Assembly: GCF_030656345.1 (NCBI RefSeq)
Contig: NZ_JAUSNR010000010.1
Location: 124,001-188,000, forward strand
Direction of reading: 5' to 3'
Length of the DNA stretch: 64,000 nt
Source: Pseudotabrizicola sp.
Lineage (GTDB): Bacteria; Pseudomonadota; Alphaproteobacteria; Rhodobacterales; Rhodobacteraceae
A program made the position numbers and the translations under genes. Positions 58,175 to 64,000 of the stretch are shown here, one piece after another (the first letter of the stretch is position 1; each line of letters starts with the position of its first letter). Below the pieces are notes generated by a model. That model worked only from the letters and a program-made list of their open reading frames with translations, made no database searches and was not told the DNA's origin.

Positions 58175-58200
58175 TTTACATTCCAAAGTATTTTTGTAAG
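58175..58200. promoter_or_regulatory. Possible operator upstream of the hemP pair
   Basis: TTTACA (58175-58180) and TGTAAG (58195-58200) flank an AT-rich centre within the cysE/hemP divergent region. An iron-responsive factor would be expected for hemP, but this is not a clear Fur, Irr or IscR site. Confidence 0.25.
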
Positions 58201-58279
58201 GTATTCCTACAGCCAGTCCGGACGGGCCAGCCAAGACCATGATCGCAAAGATTGATCCCTGTCCGAAGGAACCCACATC

Positions 58280-58411
58280 ATGACAGCTCACCCCGCCCGT
58301 ACCGTGCCGGTTGTGCCGGATTTCTCTGAACTTCTGCGCCAGTCGCTGGCCGGTTTTGCGCCCAATGATCTGCTGGGTGCGATGCTTGATCGTCTGGAGG
58401 GCCGCGCATGA
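58280..58411 (+). CDS. Small peptide gene coupled to hemP
   Basis: 43 residues (begins MTAHPARTVPVV, ends LDRLEGRA), predicted to form one amphipathic helix near SELLRQSL. GAAGGAACC lies 8 bases before the ATG. Its TGA overlaps the hemP ATG, so hemP translation is probably coupled to it. No family recognised. Confidence 0.7.
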   Translation: MTAHPARTVPVVPDFSELLRQSLAGFAPNDLLGAMLDRLEGRA

Positions 58412-58566
58412 ACGCCCTGACCGATATGAGCCAGCTTGCCGCCGCGATTCCGCTGCACGACGCCACCGCGCTGACCGAAGGCGGGCGCGAGGCGCGCATC
58501 CTGCTGAATGGCATGGTCTATTCGCTGCGCATCACCCGGCAGGGCAAACTGATCCTGACAAAATGA
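58408..58566 (+). CDS. hemP: Hemin uptake protein HemP
   Basis: 52 residues. The C-terminus carries the HemP signature ILLNGMVYSLRITRQGKLILTK in which RITRQGKLILTK is the conserved part. HemP proteins accompany haem-uptake systems and are iron regulated, though their biochemical role is debated. No other haem-uptake gene is in the window. A GGGGGCC/GGCCCCC hairpin starts two bases after the stop. Confidence 0.9.
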   Translation: MNALTDMSQLAAAIPLHDATALTEGGREARILLNGMVYSLRITRQGKLILTK

Positions 58567-58567
58567 A

Positions 58568-58585
58568 GGGGGCCGTCTGGCCCCC
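58568..58585. terminator. Hairpin between hemP and the carboxylesterase gene
   Basis: GGGGGCC and GGCCCCC pair around GTCT, between convergent genes. No T-run. Confidence 0.5.
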
Positions 58586-59218
58586 CTATCCGTTCAGATA
58601 GCGGCGCAGGGCTGCAATGTCATCGCGCATCACGCCGTGCCCTGCCCCCGGATAGACCCGCATGTCCACCGCTGCCCCCATGCCGCGCAGGGCAGCGGCG
58701 CTGTCCTCAACCCGCGTCAATGGGATATGCGGATCGCGCTGATGGACAGACATCCAGACCCGCCCGCCGCGTTGCCCGCGATAGTCCAGCCGTTTTCCCG
58801 CATGGCCATACAGCGCCGGATCAGGCGCGCCCTGATCCGCCAGCCCGACCAGCCCGCCGGAAAACGCGAACACGCCTGCCAGCCCCTGCCCTTCGCGGGC
58901 AAAGGCCTCCAGCGCCAGACAGGCCCCCTGGCTGAAGCCACAAAGCCAGATCGACCCGCGCGCAAGGCCCGCCTGTTCCAGCCGGGCCACAGCTGCCGCC
59001 ACCTCGGCCAGTCCGCGCTGCACAAAGGGCTCCATCTGTGCGGCGGGGGCCAGAAAACTGCTGGGCCACCAACTGTTTCCCGGCGCTTGCGGTGCGACTG
59101 CTGCCACATCGGGCAAAGCCGCGTGGTCCAGCAGCGACAGGATGTCACCCGCCGACCCGCCGCGCCCGTGCAGCATCACCAGCCCCTGCGCAGCACCTGT
59201 GGGCAGATGCGCGATCAC
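58586..59218 (-). CDS. Phospholipase/carboxylesterase family hydrolase (MhqD-like)
   Basis: 210 residues. GLVMLHGRGGSAGDIL near residue 11, nucleophile elbow LCGFSQGACLALE near 103, Asp in the VHQRDPHIP loop and His in YPGAGHGVM. It is the phospholipase/carboxylesterase subfamily that includes MhqD. Its ATG overlaps the stop of a ring-cleaving dioxygenase gene, the same pairing as Bacillus mhqO-mhqD for quinone detoxification. Confidence 0.9.
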   Translation of the reverse strand: MIAHLPTGAAQGLVMLHGRGGSAGDILSLLDHAALPDVAAVAPQAPGNSWWPSSFLAPAAQMEPFVQRGLAEVAAAVARLEQAGLARGSIWLCGFSQGACLALEAFAREGQGLAGVFAFSGGLVGLADQGAPDPALYGHAGKRLDYRGQRGGRVWMSVHQRDPHIPLTRVEDSAAALRGMGAAVDMRVYPGAGHGVMRDDIAALRRYLNG

Positions 59219-60126
59219 GACCGCACCCGCAGCGGCGGCAGCACCCGCTCGATCCGCGCGCGCATCGGTTCATATTGCGGCGGCAGCTTCAGCGCCTGAC
59301 CCAGACGGTCGGCGGCTTCATCAATCGCAAAGCCCGGCGGGTCAGTGGCAATCTCGAACAGCACCCCGCCCGGTTCGCGGAAATAGATCGCGTTGAAATA
59401 CTGCCGGTCGGTCACAGGGGTCGTCCGGTGGCCGGCACTTGCCAGCCGCTCCATCCACTCCAGTTGATCCGCATCATCGCGGGCGCGAAAAGCCACGTGA
59501 TGGATGGTGCCCGCCCCCTGCCTGCCGGCCTGCGCGCCCTCGACCCGGATCACATCCACGATCCGCCCGCGCCCGGCCCCCGGCACGACCAGCCGGTGGC
59601 GCTCGGTGGCGCCGTCCTGCTCGCTGCCCGTGAGCTGGTAGCCGAACACATCGCTCAGCAGACGCAGCGTGCGCTCCGGATCACGTACCCACAGGGTGAC
59701 GGAATGAAAGCCATGCGTATCGGTGGCCTCGGTGCTTTCGATCAGCTCCACCGGCGCGCCGTCTGGGTCGCGCAGCGTGACGACCCGCTCGCCAAAGCGC
59801 AGGCCCGCACCTGCGGTGGTATGGCCTGCCACCGCAAGATCGTCGGTGATCCGGTCGAAGTCTGCCGTCGGAATGGCATAGGCATAGGCCGAAGCCATGC
59901 CCGGCCCCGCCCGCCCCGGACCGGAATCGGCAAAGGGAAAGAAGGTCAGGATCGTGCCGGGGCTGCCAGCCGCATCGCCGTAATACAGATGGTAGGTGCC
60001 GGGATCATCGAAGTTCACGGTTTTCTTGACCAGCCTCTGGCCCAGCGTTTCGGTGAAGAAATCGACATTGGGTTGCGGTGCGCCAGAAATGGCGGTGACA
60101 TGGTGAAGTCCTGGAATGGTGGTCAT
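59215..60126 (-). CDS. Ring-cleaving dioxygenase, glyoxalase superfamily (MhqO-like)
   Basis: 303 residues with two vicinal-oxygen-chelate halves. IPGLHHVTAISGAPQPNVDFFTETLGQRLVKKTVNFDDP starts as in MhqO/YkcA (core GLHHVTAI and FYTE-like FFTETLGQ), GFHSVTLWVRDPERT and TIHHVAFRARDD supply the His ligands, and FREPGGVLFEIATD the Glu. Relatives cleave hydroquinones or catechols. Coupled to the MhqD-like hydrolase downstream. Confidence 0.88.
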   Translation of the reverse strand: MTTIPGLHHVTAISGAPQPNVDFFTETLGQRLVKKTVNFDDPGTYHLYYGDAAGSPGTILTFFPFADSGPGRAGPGMASAYAYAIPTADFDRITDDLAVAGHTTAGAGLRFGERVVTLRDPDGAPVELIESTEATDTHGFHSVTLWVRDPERTLRLLSDVFGYQLTGSEQDGATERHRLVVPGAGRGRIVDVIRVEGAQAGRQGAGTIHHVAFRARDDADQLEWMERLASAGHRTTPVTDRQYFNAIYFREPGGVLFEIATDPPGFAIDEAADRLGQALKLPPQYEPMRARIERVLPPLRVRS

Positions 60127-60240
60127 TTTGCCCTCCTGTCGCCCCGGAGCGGGGCTTTGGAGCTAAGTTAGCTGCAAACCACCCGCAGATAAGGCCGATT
60201 TCAACACGGATTCTGTGCGCTGTCGCACAAAAAAGGGAGG

Positions 60241-61125
60241 TCAGGCGACCTGACCCGCAATCCACTCGCGAAAGGCAATCAGCGGCGGGCGCTGTGGCAC
60301 ATCGCGCGGCCAGACCAGATAATAGCTGCCCAGACCGTGCCCCTGCGCGGGCCATGCCGGCACCAGTCTGCCATCGTGCAACGCGTCCCCGATCAGGAAC
60401 AGCGGCAACAGCGCAACCCCCATGCCATGGATTGCCGCCTGCGTCATGGTGGCGAACTGGTCAAACACCATCCCCACCGGGCGCTGCCCCGGCACGCCTT
60501 GCTGCGCCAGATAGCGGCCCCAGGCCCCGGGACGGCTTTCCAGTTGCAGCAGCGGCAGGGCCAGCAACGCCTCAACCTCCGCGACAGGTTCCGCCAAGAC
60601 CCCGGGCGCGCAGACCGGCAGCACGACCTCTTCCAGCAGCAGCAGATGCTCGGCCCCCGGCCAGTCGGCCCGCCCGAAGTGGATGGCGGCGTCAAAGCCT
60701 TCCGTCGCAAAATCAAAGGTCCGCAACCGGGTCGACAGGTTGACCGTCACCCCGGGATGCCGCCGCGCAAAATCCGGCAGGCGCGGGGCCAGCCATTGCA
60801 CCCCGAATGCGGGCAGGATCGCCAGCGACAACCCGCCGCCGCCCGGATTGGCGCGCAGCCGCAACGATGCCTGTGACAGCGCCGTCAGATGCACCCGCAC
60901 ATGGCGCACGTAGTCCTGCGCCGCCGGTGTTAGCCGCAGCCGCTGCCGTTCGCGGATGAACAGTGCTACGCCCAACTGCCCCTCCAGCCCCTGCAACGCC
61001 CGGCTGACCGCGCCTTGGGTCAGCGACAGCTCTGCCGCCGCCGCGGATGCGGTGCCAAGCCGGTCCACCGCCTCCAGCGCCATCAGGGCAGGCATCGATG
61101 GCAACAAGCGGCGCGGGCCAATCAT
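60241..61125 (-). CDS. LysR family regulator, GcvA-like (probable gcdH regulator)
   Basis: 294 residues. Helix-turn-helix at 15-45 (VDRLGTASAAAAELSLTQGAVSRALQGLE; core LSLTQGAVSRALQ), GcvA-type MPALMALEAV start, and an effector domain with LAILPAFGVQWLAPRLPDFARRHPG. It diverges from gcdH, and an AACCA-N6-TGGTT palindrome lies in between, so it probably controls glutaryl-CoA dehydrogenase. It may instead, or also, control the mhq-like pair downstream. Confidence 0.9.
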   Translation of the reverse strand: MIGPRRLLPSMPALMALEAVDRLGTASAAAAELSLTQGAVSRALQGLEGQLGVALFIRERQRLRLTPAAQDYVRHVRVHLTALSQASLRLRANPGGGGLSLAILPAFGVQWLAPRLPDFARRHPGVTVNLSTRLRTFDFATEGFDAAIHFGRADWPGAEHLLLLEEVVLPVCAPGVLAEPVAEVEALLALPLLQLESRPGAWGRYLAQQGVPGQRPVGMVFDQFATMTQAAIHGMGVALLPLFLIGDALHDGRLVPAWPAQGHGLGSYYLVWPRDVPQRPPLIAFREWIAGQVA

Positions 61126-61139
61126 GCATTTTCCTCATG

Positions 61140-61155
61140 AACCAGTGACTTGGTT
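61140..61155. promoter_or_regulatory. Possible LysR operator
   Basis: AACCA (61140-61144) and TGGTT (61151-61155) form a palindrome with a 6-base spacer, 15 bases from the LysR start and 160 bases before gcdH. LysR regulators usually bind such dyads between divergent genes. Confidence 0.4.
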
Positions 61156-61314
61156 TCGATAGCATCCCCCGGCCTTCCGGGCAATAACCGGCAGGCCGCG
61201 CGGTCACTGCAGGCCACTACAGGGTCCGCGTGTCCAGCGACCTTGTCATGCGCCAAAGCGATACCTTTCGTCCCGCCGCAACCCATGCCACACTGATCCG
61301 AACCGGAGGATGCC

Positions 61315-62538
61315 ATGAGCCTTGATACCCCGAAGCTGAAAGCCAAAGATGCCCCCGATCTGGGCCGTTTCGATTGGGAAGATCCTTTCCGCCTCAACGA
61401 CCAGCTGACCGAGGAAGAGCGCATGTTGCGCGATGCCGCCCGGGCTTACGCACAGGAAAAGCTGCAGCCACGCGTCATCCAAGCCTACCGCGAGGAATCG
61501 ACCGACCCTGAGATCTTCCGCGAGATGGGCGAAATGGGCCTGCTGGGCGTGACCGTGCCGGAAGAATACGGCGGGCTGGGCGCGTCTTACGTCGCCTATG
61601 GTCTGGTCGCGCGCGAGGTGGAGCGGGTGGATTCCGGCTATCGCAGCATGATGAGCGTGCAATCGTCGCTGGTGATGTATCCGATCTACGCCTATGGCAC
61701 CGAAGCCCAGCGGCAGAAATACCTGCCAAAACTGGCTTCCGGCGCATGGATCGGCTGCTTTGGCCTGACCGAACCCGATGCCGGGTCTGACCCTGCGGGC
61801 ATGAAGACCGTGGCGAAGAAAACCGCCAATGGCTACGTGCTCAACGGGGCCAAGATGTGGATCTCGAACGCGCCGATCGCCGATGTGTTTGTGGTCTGGG
61901 CCAAGTCTGAGGCGCATGGCGGCAAGATCAAGGGCTTTGTGCTGGACAAGGGCACGAAGGGGCTGTCGGCGCCGAAGATCGGCGGCAAGCTGTCCCTGCG
62001 GGCCAGCATCACCGGTGAGATCGTGTTGAAGGATGTTGAGGTCGGCGAAGACGCCCTGCTGCCGCATGTCGAAGGGCTGAAAGGCCCGTTCGGCTGTCTC
62101 AACCGGGCGCGCTATGGCATTGCCTGGGGGGTGATGGGGTCGGCCGAGTTCTGTATGCACGCCGCCCGTAACTATGGGCTGGACCGCAAGCAGTTCGGCA
62201 AGCCGCTGGCGCAGACCCAGCTGTTCCAGCTGAAGCTGGCCAATATGATGACCGAGATCAGCCTTGGCCTGCAGGGCTGTCTGCAGGTGGGTCGGCTGAT
62301 GGATCAGGCCAACGCCGCGCCCGAGATGATTTCGATCATCAAGCGCAACAATTGCGGCAAGGCGCTCGATGCCGCCCGCTGGGCACGTGACATGCATGGC
62401 GGCAATGGCATTCAGGAAGATTATCAGATCATGCGCCATATGGTGAACCTAGAAACGGTAAACACCTATGAAGGCACCCATGACGTGCATGCCCTGATCC
62501 TGGGCCGCGCCATCACCGGATTGCAGGCGTTTTTCTGA
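61315..62538 (+). CDS. gcdH: Glutaryl-CoA dehydrogenase
   Basis: 407 residues of the acyl-CoA dehydrogenase fold. [22 protein letters not shown] at the start is typical of GcdH (core [10 protein letters not shown]), [16 protein letters not shown] and [15 protein letters not shown] follow, and the catalytic Glu is in [17 protein letters not shown]. It oxidises and decarboxylates glutaryl-CoA to crotonyl-CoA in lysine and tryptophan breakdown. GGAGGATGCC is its ribosome-binding site. Confidence 0.95.
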   Translation: MSLDTPKLKAKDAPDLGRFDWEDPFRLNDQLTEEERMLRDAARAYAQEKLQPRVIQAYREESTDPEIFREMGEMGLLGVTVPEEYGGLGASYVAYGLVAREVERVDSGYRSMMSVQSSLVMYPIYAYGTEAQRQKYLPKLASGAWIGCFGLTEPDAGSDPAGMKTVAKKTANGYVLNGAKMWISNAPIADVFVVWAKSEAHGGKIKGFVLDKGTKGLSAPKIGGKLSLRASITGEIVLKDVEVGEDALLPHVEGLKGPFGCLNRARYGIAWGVMGSAEFCMHAARNYGLDRKQFGKPLAQTQLFQLKLANMMTEISLGLQGCLQVGRLMDQANAAPEMISIIKRNNCGKALDAARWARDMHGGNGIQEDYQIMRHMVNLETVNTYEGTHDVHALILGRAITGLQAFF

Positions 62539-62608
62539 CCCCGGCCACACAGATCGCGGCCGCCGTTCTTCGGCGTCTGCGACCGCAAAATCAATAGAAG
62601 TTTCGACG

Positions 62609-62623
62609 TTAGCCGAAGCTTAA
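62609..62623 (+). promoter_or_regulatory. CtrA-like site upstream of cheB-cheD
   Basis: TTAG-N7-TTAA, one mismatch from TTAA-N7-TTAA, about 295 bases before cheB. CtrA controls chemotaxis and motility genes in several Rhodobacteraceae, so the location is suggestive. Confidence 0.35.
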
Positions 62624-62827
62624 GAGACCCCGGCGCATCCTGTACCGACAAAAGATGTGCACGCCCGGCCATGCAGGGTGGCTCGGTGCGGAGGGGACGG
62701 ATGACGCGGACAAACCTGTCAGGCTGGCTTGCGCAGAACCGCAAACGGGGTGTTGGACGGCCTGATGTGACCGTTGGCCTGCGCTCTGCGCCCCGCCCCC
62801 GCGTCGGGTCTGGCAAGGCCGGGAATA

Positions 62828-62849
62828 TGAGTATTTTTGTCAAGATGAA
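62828..62849 (+). repeat. Dispersed intergenic repeat, single-arm copy
   Basis: Reads TGAGTATTT, then TTGTCAAGATGAA, nearly the same as the copy at 21951-21972. Confidence 0.8.
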
Positions 62850-62917
62850 GGCAAAGGGCTTTCGCCGCTGTCCGGGTTTTCTTTGCGCAACAGGCAACCG
62901 TTCCCGAAGCGCCATCC

Positions 62918-63556
62918 ATGCCACCTGACCGGCTGAAAACCGCAGAGGCCGCGGCCCTCGACGGCCCGGGCCGCATCATTGTCATCGGCGCATCCACCGG
63001 CGGCGTCGAAGCGCTGTATACCTTGCTTGCAAGTTTCCCCGCGGATTGCCCCCCCACGCTTGTGGTGCAGCATATGCGCCCCGGCTATGTCGAAGGATTT
63101 GTCGCCGGGCTGAACCGGGTCTGCGCTGCCGAGGTGGTTCAGGCGCAGGACCGGCAGCTGCTGCGTCCGGGGCAGGTTCACGTCGCGCCGGCGGGCAGCC
63201 TGCATCTGTGTCTTGTCGCCAACCCTGTCCTGTCGATCCGGCTGACAGAGGCCCCGCCGGTACATGGCCACCGCCCGGCGGTCGACCCGCTGTTTTTGTC
63301 CGCCGCCCGGCTGCGCCCCGCCCCGGTCGCCGCCTTGCTGACCGGAATGGGACGCGACGGCGCAGAAGGTCTGCTGCAGATCCGTCTGGCCGGGGGGCAT
63401 ACCATTGCGCAGGATCAGGCAAGCTCTGTCGTTTACGGAATGCCGGGTGCCGCGCGCGACCTTGGGGCGGCCGATCAGATTCTGCCGCTTTCGTCCATCG
63501 CCGCCGCCTTGCTGCGGCTGGCCGGCCCACAGATTTCAGACAGGCGGATCAGCTGA
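62918..63556 (+). CDS. cheB: CheB-type protein-glutamate methylesterase without receiver domain
   Basis: 212 residues that cover only the CheB catalytic domain. The triad is visible: Ser in [12 protein letters not shown] near residue 26, His in VVQHMRPGY near 50, and Asp in [11 protein letters not shown] near 145. The usual N-terminal receiver and linker are absent. It removes methyl groups from (or deamidates) chemoreceptors. Its TGA overlaps the cheD ATG. Confidence 0.9.
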   Translation: MPPDRLKTAEAAALDGPGRIIVIGASTGGVEALYTLLASFPADCPPTLVVQHMRPGYVEGFVAGLNRVCAAEVVQAQDRQLLRPGQVHVAPAGSLHLCLVANPVLSIRLTEAPPVHGHRPAVDPLFLSAARLRPAPVAALLTGMGRDGAEGLLQIRLAGGHTIAQDQASSVVYGMPGAARDLGAADQILPLSSIAAALLRLAGPQISDRRIS

Positions 63557-64000
63557 TGCAAAGCGGCGAACGGCTTCGAATTGTGATTCAGGGCGAGTAT
63601 ATCATCTCGTCCGATCCGCAGGATGTACTGTCCACCATTCTGGGGTCCTGTGTCGCCGCGTTTCTGCGCGATCCGGTGGCGGGTGTGGGCGGGTTGAACC
63701 ATTTTCTATTGCCCGGAAATGACCCGAATGACCGCAATGCGATGAAATACGGGCTGAATGCCATGGAATTGCTGATCAACAGCCTGATCAGCAGCGGCGC
63801 ACGGCGGGACCGGCTTGAAGGCAAGCTGTTCGGCGGCGGGCGTATGGTCCCCGGCCTGACCGATATCGGCGCTGCCAACGGGCGCTTTGCCGAAGAATTC
63901 CTGCGGCGTGAAGGCATCCGCTACCTCGGCGGCAGTCTGGGTGGCGATCACGGGCGCAAGATCCGGGTCTGGCCGGTTTCGGGTCAGGTTCAGCAGATGA
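63556..64000 (+). CDS. cheD: Chemoreceptor glutamine deamidase CheD (3' end beyond window)
   Basis: 148 codons visible, open at the window edge. The catalytic Cys is in [13 protein letters not shown] near residue 32 and the His in [10 protein letters not shown] near 49; [19 protein letters not shown] is also typical. It deamidates receptor glutamines and can partner CheC-like phosphatases. Translationally coupled to cheB. Confidence 0.93.
   Translation, partial: MQSGERLRIVIQGEYIISSDPQDVLSTILGSCVAAFLRDPVAGVGGLNHFLLPGNDPNDRNAMKYGLNAMELLINSLISSGARRDRLEGKLFGGGRMVPGLTDIGAANGRFAEEFLRREGIRYLGGSLGGDHGRKIRVWPVSGQVQQM

Larger units (their letters stand above)
62539..62917. other. 379-base gap between gcdH and cheB
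   Basis: No convincing gene. It holds a CtrA-like TTAG-N7-TTAA (62609-62623) and one arm of the dispersed repeat (62828-62849). An in-frame 85-codon stretch at 62671-62928 runs through the repeat and has no protein-like features. Confidence 0.6.

Noticed and set aside
58165-58210. Fur or Irr box upstream of hemP
   Set aside because: The dyad TTTACA/TGTAAG does not match the known iron boxes well enough; listed only as a low-confidence operator.
60219-60237. TGTGCG/CGCACA stem followed by A6 as LysR terminator
   Set aside because: On the transcribed minus strand the T-run comes before, not after, the stem, so it cannot be a terminator for the LysR gene; it may be part of the mhqO upstream region.
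62671-62928. 85-codon frame before cheB
   Set aside because: It runs through the dispersed repeat, is Arg/Gly-rich and has no ribosome-binding site or motif.

Overview
The window looks like a chromosomal segment of a Rhodobacteraceae/Paracoccaceae alphaproteobacterium (Rhodobacter, Tabrizicola or Gemmobacter type). The evidence is the high G+C content, the phyR/nepR/ecfG general-stress locus with GGAAC-N16/17-CGTT promoters, a pyruvate dehydrogenase E1-beta carrying its own lipoyl domain, the dnaB-alr-mlaEF-radA-cvpA-purF order, and a dispersed GAGTATTT...TCAAGATGAA intergenic repeat that I associate with this group. I see no prophage, insertion sequence, CRISPR array, rRNA or tRNA.

Layout. 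1-6.7 kb: general stress response. A nepR-ecfG-histidine kinase-phospholipase D operon lies divergent from phyR. Two EcfG promoters are interleaved in one palindrome, and two more sit in front of a small periplasmic protein and dps. 6.7-8.4 kb: an H-NOX-like gene coupled to an HNOBA-GGDEF diguanylate cyclase; the H-NOX lacks its usual haem ligand. 8.5-10.8 kb: pstB-phoU-phoB behind a Pho-box-like array, without pstSCA. 10.9-11.6 kb: FMN riboswitch and a type II lumazine synthase. 11.7-17.8 kb: mixed small housekeeping genes, transporters, an Ada-type regulator and a nitroreductase. 18-21.8 kb: acyl-CoA synthetase and an ABC exporter. 22-28.7 kb: a tightly packed catabolic-looking cluster (three alpha/beta hydrolases, a PLP dehydratase, an MFS transporter, an enolase-superfamily enzyme and a TetR regulator) of unknown substrate.

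28.7-36.7 kb: B12-dependent methionine synthase metH, then a cobalamin riboswitch controlling the B12-independent class Ib ribonucleotide reductase nrdHIEF. 36.7-47.2 kb: pyrC, pyrE, dnaB, alr, mlaE, mlaF, radA, cvpA, purF. 47.3-53.3 kb: a short-chain dehydrogenase, a trans-sulfuration-type PLP enzyme, two cyclophilins, pgk, class I aldolase and ftsB. 53.4-57.1 kb: pdhA-pdhB-pdhC. 57.3-58.6 kb: cysE divergent from a small peptide gene plus hemP. 58.6-62.5 kb: an mhqD/mhqO-like pair, a LysR regulator and glutaryl-CoA dehydrogenase. 62.9 kb to the end: a receiver-less cheB and a partial cheD.

Most genes are ordinary core metabolism. The most interesting signals are regulatory or structural: the palindromic double EcfG promoter, the H-NOX lacking both haem signatures, the inferred stress-regulated periplasmic protein, the B12-switched RNR, the palindromic dispersed repeat family, and the uncharacterised 22-28.7 kb operon. 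All calls were made by reading the sequence; no database search was run.
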